From NCBI GenBank assembly GCA_964019135.1, contig OZ025255.1, positions 496,001 through 560,000 of the forward strand: DNA of 64,000 nucleotides, in the 5' to 3' direction. Below, piece after piece: positions 1 through 12,584 of the stretch (the first letter of the stretch is position 1; each line of letters opens with the position of its first letter). Both the position numbers and the translations under genes were made by a program. Source of the stretch: Arenicola marina (taxonomy: Eukaryota; Annelida; Polychaeta; Arenicolidae). Under the pieces are notes generated by a model. It made no database searches. It saw only the letters and a program-made list of their open reading frames with translations, and was not told where the DNA came from.

Positions 1-580
1 AGCTACGGGGATCATTGTTCACCTTCTGCAGGATCTGCTGTTGAGTGTATTTAATTTCAGTTATAGCATCTTTTATTTTCTGTTGGTCCGTTTTCATCGC
101 CCGTAAGTCGCACAGGATTTCATCCTTAGCGAGCATGAAGGCATTGATGGCTCGGACAACAGAACCTGGCAGGTCCTCTTGGGCGTCAACTTCATCGTCT
201 TGCTCCGTGGCAAGCCTGTTCCTCGAGCTCAGGCTTAACATGGACATAAGCGAAAGGGAGGTGTCCCCTTCTATCACGTGGAAGAGCGTGAACACATCGT
301 TGGCTAATTTATCTGCTGCGTTGGATTTAGCGGTGTCCTTCCTACATATTAGCGTCCCCTTGGGAGTGTTCGCCCGATACTTTTTGCAGTAATCATACAA
401 CGCCGCTCTAGTATGATGCAAATGGCGTGTATCAGAACCACCGTCCTTCTTAATGGCCTCAGTGAAAGTAGCTTTTGGGAGGGACCCGTAGGAGGTTTTT
501 ATGATATTAAAAATATCTTCTTCTGTTTGAGTCGCGGCAATGTCATCATCATCATCGGGTTCAGCCGTTGTGTTATCCAT
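1..580 (-). CDS. Partial retroelement-like ORF, N-terminal about 193 codons, runs off the left edge
   Basis: Reading leftwards from an ATG at 580-578, the frame stays open to base 1 with no stop, so the gene is cut by the window edge. The predicted protein starts MDNTTAEPDDDDDIAATQ, is acidic at its N-terminus, and has a Lys/Gln/Glu-rich stretch near the edge (KTDQQKIKDAITEIKYTQQQ) that looks like a coiled coil. No polymerase, protease, zinc-knuckle or integrase motif is visible in this part. Bases 1-171 occur again at 3764-3934, where the reading frame continues into a further segment, so this sequence is multicopy and probably from a mobile element (a gag- or ORF1-like protein). That assignment is inference from repetition and architecture. 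A multicopy host gene is possible. Confidence 0.5.
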   Translation of the reverse strand, partial: MDNTTAEPDDDDDIAATQTEEDIFNIIKTSYGSLPKATFTEAIKKDGGSDTRHLHHTRAALYDYCKKYRANTPKGTLICRKDTAKSNAADKLANDVFTLFHVIEGDTSLSLMSMLSLSSRNRLATEQDDEVDAQEDLPGSVVRAINAFMLAKDEILCDLRAMKTDQQKIKDAITEIKYTQQQILQKVNNDPRS

Positions 581-818
581 TTAGCATGTAAGGTGAGGCG
601 TCCACGTGGTTGTTCTGCCCAGTGTTTACATCGGGCCCCAGTGCGTGCGATCGATGGTCACTCCACACTGACCACCTGTGTCTTGCCACGCAAGACTGAC
701 TCTCGTGAACTTGTACTTGTTGTGTTGGCCTCCGCGAGGCCCTGGCACGAGGACAGAGAACGCCTTCGCAAATACAAGTATGCAGGTCAAAACAACACCA
801 CAGGCTGAAAGCAACTCC
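581..818. other. 5' flank of the retroelement-like ORF
   Basis: This non-coding stretch lies upstream of the - strand ORF. Part of it (about 735-818, containing GAACGCCTTCGC) has a diverged relative at about 2015-2090, which suggests that both are leader sequences of related elements. Confidence 0.35.
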
Positions 819-1581
819 ATCCATGCGTCGATACTAAGCGAGTGGCGGCCCTTTTAACACGAAAGTTCCGCGGGTCGACAGCCCCGTAACCTCGTCATTA
901 AAGGTTGAGCGAGGGGGTGCTCCATTTAGAGCGCCCTGGTGTCCCAACTCAGGACAATTTGTCAATACTGCACGGACATTTATAGAGATGGTTCACCCCT
1001 ACCAAGTAGAGCAAAAATCACAGCTCTAGCTTTTCATGTTTCACGAATTTTCTCGTTTCATGAGAATCTGCATGCGTTAACATTGCGTGAATGTTCCGTT
1101 GCCATGGAAATGGCATTGAGACGGGAGTTCTATAGTAATCTATAGAATTTACCATAGTAATTTAAAATACTATAGTACCTTTATAGAATTCTATAGTACC
1201 TATAAAATTCTATAGCAATTACTATAGTAATCTACAGAATTCTATAGAATATTTTTACATGGGTAGCTCTGATTCTCCTTTGCTGTGGGAAAAGTTTTAT
1301 AACAGAAACCAACCTTAATCCTTTTCTTTTTACTTCCTGACAAGTAATGACTAATCACATAAGTAACCTTTACTTGAAAGGCAAAAATAGTCCAGTCTGT
1401 CACCAGAAATTCAAATGAAAACATGTGTTTTCACTGACCCAATGACTGGGTCCCTGAACAATGAACCAATTAGCATGGCTTATAATATCATGTGATGACC
1501 TTGCACATGTGCAGTGAACAACTTCCTATAAAAAAAATGGTGGCATGTTGTAAATTTTTAGGCCAGTAGGCAATTGTAGCT
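819..1581. repeat. 763-bp direct repeat, copy 1
   Basis: This block is nearly identical to 2805-3567 at a constant offset of 1986 bp. Both copies share short ORFs, an AT-rich patch of CTATAGAATTCTATAG-type words (about 1130-1250) and the same ends. Homology stops abruptly at both borders. Its placement next to a retroelement-like ORF would fit a long terminal repeat, but the ends are not an obvious TG...CA. Confidence 0.85.
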
Positions 1582-2804
1582 CCTTTTGAAGACGTTAACA
1601 ACTTTGGAAGAGTTTATACATCAGTAATTATATATAGAAAAGGACTTTTACATTGTTGAAACTAATTGTTACAGCTATATTTAAACAATTCAATTTGTCA
1701 TGTGAAGTTGATTTTTCACTATAGAATGCTACATGGTTATGATTCTTCAACCATAGCCATGGATTCATGGCTAGGTAATATCCAATACCACGTCTTATAA
1801 AATGGGGTAACATCCAAAGACAAAAATAACCGCAATTATTAATGTTGCGTGCTTTGCGACTTTGATGATGGTCTGAATACAGACGCCGACTTTAGTGCTC
1901 ATAGCTGGCTATTTCGAGGCCCGACGGATAATTTCAGACCACAAACGCCAACACCAAAAAAAGAAGTCTAATAAGGGTAATGGTTGTACATACCTTTCAT
2001 GACGCCTTCGCTCTAGGAACGAGAACGCCTTCGCTCAGAACAGTACGCAAGTCAAGACAACACAACAGACTAAAAGCCCCGCCATGTTTAAGGTGTGTGT
2101 CTATATAAGGACCAGCACCAGTCGCAAAGGACCCAGACATAGATTGACATTAGTGCACACGGATGGGTGTGTCGATGCTAACAAGTGTTAAAGGTTTGTC
2201 CCTTCCACACATAATACATAGACAGCATCCAATACGTCCCTTCCGCAAATAATAAACTAGGCAACATCCAATAAGTTCCTTCCACAAATAATAATATTTT
2301 GTACTAGATAAGATAAATTAGCCTGAGCAGAGGCAACATAACTTAGACTAGAATTAAACGTCTCAACGTTGAACTCCTGTCTAAATTCCATCCACCTCAA
2401 AGGAGCAACATCGCTAAAGCCCACATAAAGGAAATTGTGCTCCTTGCGTTCATGGCACTAAGCACGATGAGTGCTGACAAACGTATCACTTCGAGATTCA
2501 TATGCCAGAACGGCAATGACACCTCGACACGCACACGGTAATGAAACGGTGGGATGGCCACAGGAGCCGATATTTCAAGGACTGCTTTTTTTGACGCATA
2601 AACACAACTAACAAACCAACTTGGCTAAATATAATTTCAGTTGCAAAGTAATACTAAGACTATAATTTCAGTTGCGAAGTAAAACTAAGACCTATAATCC
2701 ACCACATTTCATTAAACATAGGCTGAAGGTACTGACAGAAGTTCATTGTTCCTGCTTCGCGCATCAAATTTCGATATTTTGTAGTAGTCTGCAACCAGTC
2801 CCTA
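1582..2804. other. Spacer between the two 763-bp blocks; no gene seen
   Basis: No convincing ORF is present. About 2015-2090 resembles the leader at 735-818 and is followed by a TATA-like word (CTATATAAGG at 2101), so this may be the promoter and leader of a second, diverged element. Confidence 0.4.
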
Positions 2805-3567
2805 ATCCATGCGTCGATACTAAGCGAGTGGCGGCCCTTTTAACACGAAAGTTCCGCGGGTCGACAGCCCCGTAACCTCGTCATTAAAGGTTGAGCGAGG
2901 GGGTGCTCCATTTAGAGCGCCCTGGTGTCCCAACTCAGGACAATTTGTCAATACTGCACGGACATTTATAGAGATGGTTCACCCCTACCAAGTAGAGCAA
3001 AAATCACAGCTCTAGCTTTTCATGTTTCACGAATTTTCTCGTTTCATGAGAATCTGCATGCGTTAACATTGCGTGAATGTTCCGTTGCCATGGAAATGGC
3101 ATTGAGACGGGAGTTCTATAGTAATCTATAGAATTTACCATAATAATTTAAAATACTATAGTACCTTTATAGAATTCTATAGTAACTATAAAATTCTATA
3201 GCAATTACTATAGTAATCTACAGAATTCTATAGAATATTTTTACATGGGTAGCTCTGAATCTCCTTTGCTTTGGGAAAAGTTTTATTACAGAAACCAACC
3301 TTAATCCTTTTCTTTTTACTTCCTGACAAGTAATGACTAATCACATAAGTAACCTTTACTTGAAAGGCAAAAATAGTCCAGTCTGTCACCAGAAATTCAA
3401 ATGAAAACATGTGTTTTCACTGACCCAATGACTGGGTCCCTGAACAATGAACCAATTAGCATGGCTTATAATATCATGTGATGACCTTGCACATGTGCAG
3501 TGAACAACTTCCTGTAAAAAAAATGGTGGCATGTTGTCAATTTTTAGGCCAGTAGGCAATTGTAGCT
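2805..3567. repeat. 763-bp direct repeat, copy 2
   Basis: Second copy of the block at 819-1581, with only a few substitutions visible. On its right side it abuts a fragment of the retroelement-like ORF. Confidence 0.85.
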
Positions 3568-3934
3568 GTCCTATCAGCAGGTGCGGACGACCGATGAGCT
3601 GTCCTATCAGCGGGCGCTCTTGCTGCAGAATTCGGTCTAGCCAGTGGGCGACCCTGGGCAGCTTTGTCGTTTAAGTCGTGGACGAAATTAGAGAGTGAAT
3701 CGATTCGACCCTGTGCAAACTTGCTCTCCGCCACTAGTTGTGCCACGACTGTTGCGCTCGAGCAGCTACGGGGATCATTGTTCACCTTCTGCAGGATCTG
3801 CTGTTGAGTGTATTTAATTTCAGTTATAGCATCTTTTATTTTCTGTTGGTCCGTTTTCATCGCCCGTAAGTCGCACAGGATTTCATCCTTAGCGAGCATG
3901 AAGGCATTGATGGCTCGGACAACAGAACCTGGCA
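3537..3934 (-). pseudogene. Fragment of the retroelement-like ORF
   Basis: On the - strand, 3934-3764 repeats bases 171-1 and then continues in frame to a stop at about 3537. It encodes the coiled-coil-like segment followed by a Ser/Ala/Arg/Pro-rich tail containing APADRTAHRSSAPADRTA. The last codons run into the 763-bp block, so the C-terminus is probably formed by the junction. At 3935 homology ends abruptly at a TATATATA-rich sequence, and the N-terminal half is missing. Confidence 0.6.
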
Positions 3935-4637
3935 GTATATGTATATATACTGTATATGATCAGCAAATGAATTCGTTATTTGAAATTCTGTTTCATTTGT
4001 CGCAGTGGAAGTCGCAGCTATGATTGACAATGAAGTTACAGGGTAGAGCGCTAAAGGCACAAGAAAACGACTGTTGAAGATTTCAGATGTATAAAGATAT
4101 ACTAGTGTTCAAGGAATCTCATTGAAGTTTGAGACTTCAAAGCGTTCCTAATTGTGCATGGTCCACATAACAGTTTTATTTCATTTGATAATCACTATTT
4201 TCCTTATGGTATCTCCAGCGCTATCTGTTACTCTGACCTCTATGCTGACTCAGTGGTTAACAATTAAACGTACAATAATACTATATGTATTCGCTACTAA
4301 CAGGATACCATGTACTGTTTATTTGCCTCTTATACTCAAGATAATTAGGATTTTAAATAGCGTAAATCACAGCCAAGACTCCCAACAGAAGTTTCGCGCT
4401 CAGTTAAACAATACACACGGTGAAGAATTGGAAGATAATACAAAATATATAAGACGGGGAAGAACAACATATATCTGATATTCAATATGTGGCCCGATAG
4501 ATGAATTTATCTGTGTCAAACGTCTAATCACCGATTAGCCATCTGATGGGGCTAGGTGCAACCGGCCCCAGGTGATCAGCGCCTTTAGAATTAATCCTTC
4601 GAAAAAGTGCAGTTGAGTAAATCGGATGAGTAGTCAA
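3935..4637. other. AT-rich region without a supported gene
   Basis: A 108-codon ORF (4152-4478, +) lies here, but nothing in it is recognisable and the composition is that of the flanking DNA. I treat it as a chance ORF. Confidence 0.5.
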
Positions 4638-4647
4638 CCACAAAAAA
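4638..4647. repeat. Target-site duplication, left copy (CCACAAAAAA)
   Basis: The ten bases immediately left of the transposon end TAGTCTCC are identical to 12585-12594, immediately right of the other end (...GAGCCTA). Confidence 0.75.
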
Positions 4648-5459
4648 TAGTCTCCTCCACAGCCCCCCACTGCGTGGCCAGCTCACTCAGATTGGGTCTG
4701 TAAACGGCTAAATTCACTGTACGGAATTCCGTACAGTGACGTCACAAAAATCCCATCAGCCTCCGCGGCATCTCACCAACCAAGATGGCGAGAGCAAGTG
4801 GTCGACATAACCATTCCCATGCAAAGCTGTGTAGTGCATGGCGTAAGAACACAATAATGCGTCATTACACTACACGATAAAGGTAAAACAAGATAGTTTT
4901 GATGTTTTGGTATCACTTTTTGATCATGACAAGACATAGTTTCTTCATTTTTTGGGAATTTTACAGTCAGCTTCATTGGCAGTTTACTGGCGCAGGTACC
5001 AACCCGGCAAAAATCTGTCGGAAAGTCGCTGAGCCTAAGGGACGGGCTATTTGATCCCAAGGGCGAGAGGGGGCGATGGTTTTGTTTCACTTTAAACTTC
5101 CAATCTAGAAGTCAATCTATTTTGCATGCAAAGAGTTGTAATGTCCAAAATTTTGATGTCTAAAATCTAGTCACAGCTATATAGGCACTGTAAAGCGACG
5201 GAAAGAGGGTAAATGGGGTAGCCCCGTTGCATGACCCCCCCCCCTAGCTATTACGCTGTGGGCCGCGCCGGAGCGGGCTCTCGTCTCCGTATCGTGCGAG
5301 GCCTCCAAGTCAGAGGGACTTCTTTCAGGACTAGGGGTGGGGGTGCGACTATGTGGCCCAATACCGCCCGCCCCTCCCTCTGTCACTTTACGATGCCCGT
5401 GAATTTAGATCTCTGTATTCTTTAACTGCACAACTATTTAAAAACGGCATTAAATCAGT

Positions 5460-5649
5460 CGGGGGCGGATCAAGGAATTTGGAAAATTCCCAGGGAGTGG
5501 GGGGGGGGGGTGCTCTCTAAAAACTTGCGGCCGGGGTGGGGGGGGGGGTACCCGAAGAACCCGACTTTGACAGTGTATGTTCAAGTTCCCAAGGGAGGGG
5601 GGGGGGATTGGTTTCAACCCCCCTGACCCCACCTCTAGTTCCGCCCCTG
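5460..5649. mobile_element. Small nested TIR element (copy A)
   Basis: The ends are near-perfect inverted repeats of the GGGGCGGATC type and CCGCCCCTG at the right end. The interior is rich in G tracts. The equivalent element sits at the same place in copy B, so it inserted before the dimer formed. Confidence 0.65.
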
Positions 5650-7721
5650 ATCTTAGCAGTATCTTCCTGTTGGAAGTTGGAATTAATGTGGTGAAAAATT
5701 TCTTCCATCACTATATACATTTATAATATATATATCATAATAATATCTGTCCTGCTAAAAGCCTTACCTGGCTCTAAGGTCACATGGTGTTGTTACATCA
5801 CGGCATACATGCTGCTTAGAGGGAGGCCTATTAATAAGCTTACAAACATGCCCCCCACCCTACCTCCTGCAATCAAATGGTTATGCCCCTTTTACAGCTA
5901 TAATGGGTCACCTGTTTTTTTTTTCAACATTGGTCATGTAAACTTTGATTGTTCAGCAACATTCATGTCATAAAAATCAATATAAAATTATCTGCATCAA
6001 CCTATTAAATTAATATTTTACTCTAATAAGTATCATTTTAAGTATTATCATAGATTATGTGTCATCATAATTATAAGCCTGTCATATTATATTTTTTGGC
6101 ACATTATTACAGTTAAATGTTTAAAAGTAATCAATAAACATTTTACTGTATCACTCCTCTCACATGCTGCGTCTTATAGTGAAAAGCTTTTTTTTGTTTA
6201 GGTGGTTTTATCTTTTGGTGAAATAGAAATTTGTATTATGTTATTTGGTGAAAGTTATAGGTTTTGATGAGAGAAAAAAGCTATTATAGTTCTGTAGCGG
6301 ATAAAATTACAGGTTCATTAACAGTTCTGTACATGTTTATGCAGGCTTCTCTTCACTTAGAAAAAGAATCTAGGGAGTTAACATTTCATGGTCACACACA
6401 TTCATAATAATTAAGTTAAGTCTACCAGACATTAACTTAAGCCTCAAATATCAAATAAATCATCAACAGGAAGTTTTAAGTACTAGATACCGGTATTTGC
6501 TTTAAAGAATAAAAATTATAATAAAATAAAACAGATTATAAATTTCTTTTTATAACAGTTATAACTGTAACTACATATATACATAAAGATGAGACTGCCT
6601 GAGAACATTATTGGATAGTTTTGCAGCAAAAAACGTGTGCTGCACGTATAACATGGAATATATCTGTTCCCCTGGGAATACTGGTAAGTAGAAAGGTATT
6701 TTGTGCTGCAGAAATTCCTCTTGAAGTTTCAGGGGTTCAGGAGATTTATATGTGTGCGTGAAGAACAAAATTATATTAACAAAACATCAGCCAAATTCGA
6801 TTGAAGAATAACAAACACATTTTATTGAAAGCATTAATAAGTATCATTTCATGAAACTAAATGAAAAACATTTCGTCTAATTATTCTTAGGTAGGATTGA
6901 TGTAAATCAACAATGGCTACCAAGTTTTCATAATGACCCAGCTCATAATTCTAACAAATCCCTGGCTTATTTCATTTCAAAATCTTGCATTAGCATGCAT
7001 TTGAACTGTGCTTCACTGTGATAGTCATGAAACAGCATCCTGTGATGGCTCCAGATGTGGTGTCCTGGTCTTGACAAAGCACCATTCTCGCAAGTTTAAC
7101 CTCTCACGAAAAAGTAACACTGAAGGGTTAACATGAGTTGGTTCTCCCCCATGTGTTCAATAGTCCAGTGCCTCAACCAGCCTCTTGACAATATGCTGTG
7201 AATATAAAAGTAACTTTTATATATTAGGGGTTTCACAGATTGATCATAAATTTGATACATGATTATATGTAATAAGATACTGGGCGAAGCTCTCATCATG
7301 GGAGTTTTGGAGATGCAGTGTATGACTAAACAAAGGTATCCAAGTAGAGCAGACAACTATGTACAATTCTCTCAGACAAAGTAAATTACCCAGGTGAAAA
7401 AAGTAATACTTGCTGCTTAACACTTGATCATCTGAGTTTACTATACAGAGCCATAATCTGCTCATATGTCATATTGCTCAATCAGTTGCTTAAAAATCAT
7501 GCTTAATTGTACTTCACATAAATGACAATAATAAGATGTTTTATACACTTCAGTCATGTGGTTATGTGCATGTCATGTACATATGAAGTCCTTACACAGA
7601 CACTATACCAGAAATAGATTATAACACTACCGAATTTAGATAAGAATTAAGGAATAAACAAGATTATTTAAGGCTAAAACCCTTCAAGTAATAAATAACA
7701 GGAATATATAAATATCCACAC

Positions 7722-7804
7722 CTATTCTAAATGCCTCAATAGCATTTGGCAAATGAATATTGTCTGGAGGTCTGCAAATATCTGCAGCATAGCTCTTCAT
7801 GCAT
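7722..7804 (-). pseudogene. Putative degraded transposon exon (copy A)
   Basis: The 83-bp segment is bounded by a TTTTAG acceptor and a GTGTGG donor on the - strand and encodes CMKSYAADICRPPDNIHL plus a further stretch. It is conserved in copy B at 11696-11778. The upstream partner exon in copy A (about 8080-8150) carries an in-frame TAA, so the gene is broken here. Confidence 0.4.
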
Positions 7805-9405
7805 CTAAAAGACAAAAACACAGATAAGTTTATTAAATTGTTGCAATAATTGTTATGATTGTTGGGTATGGTGGGGAGAGGTAAAATCATATGCTGGCCC
7901 TTTTATATTGACACACCACTGATATTACAGCTGCATAAAAAACATCATTAATTTAAAATGCAAAATTTGCCACAAATTAATCAACAGCATTTAATTGCAT
8001 CTGTATACCTAATGAAGCTAGCTTATATACTGATAATCATATGTAATGAAAACATAAAGAATTAAATATAACTGACCTGCAATTTCCAGCATAAATGTTA
8101 CTTCTGCCAGCTTATTTCTTCGCTGGTGTATAACCGAATTGACAGTGACACCACTGTCATTTCTCTTGGGCGGTCACTGAAGGCATCAGCTGATCAGCCC
8201 CCCCCCCACCCCTGAACTGGAAAGTAAACATTCTCGATTTTCGCGAAACGTCCGCCTGATCGGAGGATTCTTCCACGTATTTCCGCCTACAATCACATTA
8301 TTTTTTTCCTAAATAGCCATGCGTCTGCTTTTCTTTCCTGGTTGTTTCGTTTATATGCGTTAAAACTACTTTAGGAGCAAGTTTAAATCTTATTTCAGCC
8401 AAAACGCTTTTACTTTCTCCAAAACTTTGTCAAGGGCGGCCATGATGCACCCGCTGAGCTAAAGTTAGCACAGCCAATGAGAATATTCGAAACAGGCAGA
8501 GCGCGTTGACCAATCCCTGCCAACCTTAGATTAGCCGTTTACAGCCTCACATGGAGCGAGCGGAGGTGTAGTCTCCTCCACAGCCCCCCGCTGCGTGGCC
8601 AGCTCACTCAGATTGGGTCTGTAAACGGCCAAATTCACTGTACGGAATTCCGTACAGTGACGTCACAAAAATCCCATCAGCCTCCGCGGCATCTCACCAA
8701 CCAAGATGGCGAGAGCAAGTGGTCGACATAACCATTCCCATGCAAAGCTGTGTGGTGCATGGCGTAAGAACACAATAATGCGTCATTACACTACACGATA
8801 AAGGTAAAACAAGACCGTTTTGATGTTTTGGTATCACTTTTTGATCATGACAAGACACAGTTTCTTCATTTTTTGGAACTTTGCAGTCGGCTTCATCGGT
8901 GGTTTACTGGCGCAGGTACCAACTCGGCAAAAATCTGTCGGAAAGTCGCTGAGCCTGAGGGACGGGCCATTTGATCCCAAGGGCGAGAGGGGGCGATGGT
9001 TTTGTTTCACTTTAAACTTTAAATCTAGAAGTCGATCTATTTTTGGATGCAAAGAGGTTTAATGTCCAAAATTTAGATGTCTAAAATCTAGTTACAGCTA
9101 TATAGGCACTGTAAAGCGACGGAAAGAGGGGAAATGCGGTAGCCCCGTTGCATAACCCCCCCTGGTTATTCCGCTGTGGACCGCGCCGGAGCAGGCTCTC
9201 TCGTCTCCGTGTCGTGCGAGGCCTGCAAGTGCAAGTCAGAGAGACTCGTTTCAGGACTAGGGGTGAGGGAAGGGGTTGGGGTGCGACTATGCGGCCCAAT
9301 ACCGCCCGCCCCTCCCTCTGTCACTTTACGATGCCCGTGAATTTAGCATTCAAGGTGTGATCTCTCTATTTAACTGCAAAGGTATTAAAACGGCATTAAA
9401 TCAGT

Positions 9406-9635
9406 CAGGGGTGGATCTAGGAATTTGGAAAGGGGAGGGGGTTAATTGCTCTCTAAAAACTTGCGACCGGGTTGTAAGGGGGGGGGGGGGGGGTTGCGCT
9501 CTAAAACCTTGCGACCGCGTTGTAAGGGGGGGGGGAGGTACTCGAAAAACCCGACTTTGACAGTGTATGTTTAAGTTCCCAAGGGAGGGGGGGGAGGTTG
9601 CAACCCCCCTGACCCCACCTCTAGATCCGCCCCTG
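9406..9635. mobile_element. Small nested TIR element (copy B)
   Basis: It begins CAGGGGTGGATCTAG and ends CTAGATCCGCCCCTG, which are inverted complements except for one base. The interior contains long G tracts (9479-9493, 9527-9536). It is homologous to 5460-5649. Confidence 0.75.
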
Positions 9636-11695
9636 ATCTTAGCAGTATCTTCCTGTTGGAAGTTGAAGGAAGGGAGTTGGAATTAATGTGGTGAAAATTT
9701 TCTTCCATCACTATATATACATGTATAATATATATATCATAATAATATCTGTCCTGCTAAAAGCCTTACCTGGCTGTAAGGTCACATGGATACACCCTGC
9801 TTAGTGGGAGGCCTGATAAACTTACAACCATGCCCCCCACCCTACCTCCTGGAATTAAATGGTATGCCCCTTTTAAAGCTATAATGGGTCACCTGACTTT
9901 TTTTTTAAACATTTGTCATGTAAACTTTGATTGTTCAGCAACATTCAGGTCAAAAAGATCAATATAAAATTACCTGCATCAACCTATTAAGTAATATTTC
10001 ACTTTTATTAAGTATCATTATAAGTATTATCACATATTAAGCATCATCATAAACCTGTGTTATAATATTTTATTGCACACTATTACGTTTAATTGTTTAA
10101 AAGTAATCAATGAACATTTTACTGTATCACTCCTCTCACATGCTGCGTCTTATAGTGAAAAAGCTTTTGTTTGTTAGGTGATTTTATCTTTTGTTGAAAT
10201 AGAAATTCATATTATGTTATTTGGTGAAAATTATAGGTTTTGATTAGAGAAAAAAGCTATTATAGTTCTATAGCGGATAAAATTACAGGTTCATTAACAG
10301 TTCTGTACATGTTTCTGCAGGCTTCTCATCACTAAGAAAATGAATCTAGGAAGTTAACCTCTCATGGTCACACACATTCATAATAATTAAGTTCAGAGTC
10401 TACCAGACTTAACTTAAGCCTCAAATATCAATAAATCATCAATATGAGATTTTAAGTACTAAATACTGGTATTTGCTTCAAAGAGTATAACATATAATAA
10501 AATAAAACCTATTATCAATTTCTTTTTATAACAGTTATAATTGTAGCTACATATATACATAAAAATGAGAAAAGTGACTGCCTGAGAATCTTATTGGACA
10601 GTTTTGCAGTAAAAAAAGTGTGCTGCCACACGTATAACATGGAATATATCTGTTCCCTTGGGAATACTGGTAATTAGAAAGGTACTTTGTGCTGAAGTTT
10701 CAGGAGTTTAGGGGATTTATGTGTGTGCGTGTAGACAAAAATTATATTAACAAAACATCAGCCATATTTGATTGAAGAATGACAAACACATTTATTGAAA
10801 GCATTAATAAGTATTATTTCATGAAACTGAATGAAATACATTTCGTCCAATTATTCTTAGGTAGCATTGATGTAAATCAACATTGGCTATCAAGTTTTCA
10901 TAATGACCCAGATCATAATTCTGAAAAATCCCTGGCTTATTTCATATCAAAATCTTGCATTAGCATGCATTCGAACTGTGCTTCACTGTGATAGTCATGA
11001 AACAGCATCCTGTGATGGCTCCAGATGTGGTGTCCTGGTCTTGACAAAGCACCATTTTTGCCAGTTTGACCTCTCACGAAACAGTAACACTAAAGGTTTA
11101 ACATGAGTTTTCCTCCATGTGTTCAATAGTCCAGTGCCTCAACCAGCCTCTTGACAACATGCTGTGAATATAAAAATAACTTTTATATATTAGGGGTTTG
11201 ACAGATTGATCATAAATTTGATACATGATTATATATAATAAGGTACTGGGCCAAGCTCCCATCATGGGAGTTTTGGAGATGCAGTGTATGATTAAACAAA
11301 GGTATCTAAGTAGAGCAGACAACTATGCACAATTCTCTTAGACAAAGTAAATTACCCAGGTGAAAAAGTAATACTTGCTGCTTAATACTTGATCATCTGA
11401 GTTTACCATACAGACCCATAATCTGCTCATGTGGCTCATATGTCATATTGCTCAGTCAGTTACCTACAAATCCTGCTTAATTGTACTTCACATAAATGAC
11501 AATAATAACATGTTCTATACACTTCACTCATGTGCATATGTACATGTCATGTACATATGAAGTCCTTACACAGAGACTTTGCCAGAAATAGATTATAACA
11601 CTAACGAATTTAGATAAGAATTAAGAAATTAACTTGATTAATTAAGGCTAAAACCCTTCAAGTAATAAAAAACAGGAATATATAAATCTTCACAC

Positions 11696-11778
11696 CTATT
11701 CTAAATGCCGCAATAGCATTTGGCAAATGAATATTGTCTGGAGGTCTGCAAATATCTGCAGCATAGCTCTTCATGCAT
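11696..11778 (-). pseudogene. Putative transposon exon, downstream of 12037-12110 (copy B)
   Basis: Acceptor TTTTAG and donor GTGTGA flank a phase-compatible segment encoding CMKSYAADICRPPDNIHL. Joined to 12037-12110 the frame stays open across the intron. I do not recognise the protein family. Confidence 0.45.
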
Positions 11779-12036
11779 CTAAAAGACAAAAACACAGATA
11801 AGCTTATTAAATTATTACAATAATTTTCTTGGTGGGGAGAGGTAAAGTCATATGCTGGCCCTTTCATATTGACACACCATTAATATTACAGCTGCATAAA
11901 AAACATGATTAATTTAAAATGCAAAATTTGGCACAAATTAATCAAAGGCATTTAATTGCAGCTGTATACCCAATGAAGCTTACTCATAATCATATGTAAT
12001 GAAAACATAAATAATTTAAATATAACTGAAATTTAC

Positions 12037-12110
12037 CTGCAATATCCAGCATAGATGTTGCTTCTGCCAGATTTCTTCGCTGGTGTATAACCGCATTGAC
12101 AGTGACACCA
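12037..12110 (-). pseudogene. Putative Cys-rich transposon exon (copy B)
   Basis: On the - strand, between an ...GACAG acceptor and a GTAAAT donor, the frame reads WCHCQCGYTPAKKSGRSNIY and then AGYC before splicing to the exon at 11778. In copy A the same exon has an in-frame TAA. The closely spaced Cys/His residues hint at metal binding, but no family is recognised. Confidence 0.4.
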
Positions 12111-12584
12111 CTGTCATTTCTCTTGGGCGGTCACTGAAGGCATCAGCTGATCAGCCCCCCCCCCCCCCCCCCCCCTCCCGCGCTGAACTGGAAAGTAAAC
12201 ATTCTCGACTGGAAAGTAAACATTCTCGATTTTCGCGAAACGTCCGCCTGATCGGAGGATTCTTCCACGTATTTCCGCCTACAATCACATTATTTTTTTC
12301 CTAAATAGCCATGCGTCTGCTTTTCTTTCCTGGTTGTTTCGTTTATATGCGTTAAAACTAAGCTTACTTTAGGAGCAAGTTTAAATCTTATTTCAGCCAA
12401 AACGCTTTTACTTTCTCCAAAACTTTGTCAAGGGCGGCCATGATGCACCCGCTGAGCTAAAGTTAGCACAGCCAATGAGAATATTCGAAACAGGCAGAGC
12501 GCGTTGACCAATCCCTGCCAACCTTAGATTAGCCGTTTACAGCCTCACATGGAGCGAGCGGAGGTGGGGCTGTGGAAGAGCCTA

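Larger units (their letters stand above)
4648..8578. mobile_element. TIR DNA transposon, copy A of a tandem dimer
   Basis: The left end reads TAGTCTCCTCCACAGCCCC, which matches the inverted right end of copy B (TAGGCTCTTCCACAGCCCC) at 17 of 19 positions. A second inverted match, around TGTAAACGGCTAA, lies about 45 bp further in. The roughly 3.9-kb body is repeated in order in copy B. Copy A lacks the final 18 bases of its right end and runs straight into the left end of copy B. No intact transposase ORF is present, only short broken exon-like segments on the - strand. The 10-bp target duplication resembles Mutator-like elements, but the family assignment is uncertain. Confidence 0.8.
8579..12584. 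mobile_element. TIR DNA transposon, copy B of a tandem dimer
   Basis: It starts with the same TAGTCTCCTCCACAGCCCC end as copy A and finishes with the intact inverted end ...GAGCCTA at 12584, next to the right copy of the 10-bp target duplication. The body follows copy A in order, with scattered substitutions and indels, a longer C tract at about 12157-12175, and the same nested element and exon-like segments. Confidence 0.8.

Noticed and set aside
939..3131. Identical 68-codon ORFs at 939 and 2925
   Set aside because: Identity follows from the 763-bp duplication, so it is no evidence of coding.
4152..4478. 108-codon hydrophobic + strand ORF
   Set aside because: AT-rich composition like its surroundings, no recognised domain and no second copy.
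4773..9299. Repeated minus-strand ORFs with PLSPLGSN...LSDFPTDFCRVGTC
   Set aside because: Present in both transposon copies but with frame and end differences. Sharing is explained by the duplication, and no family is recognised.
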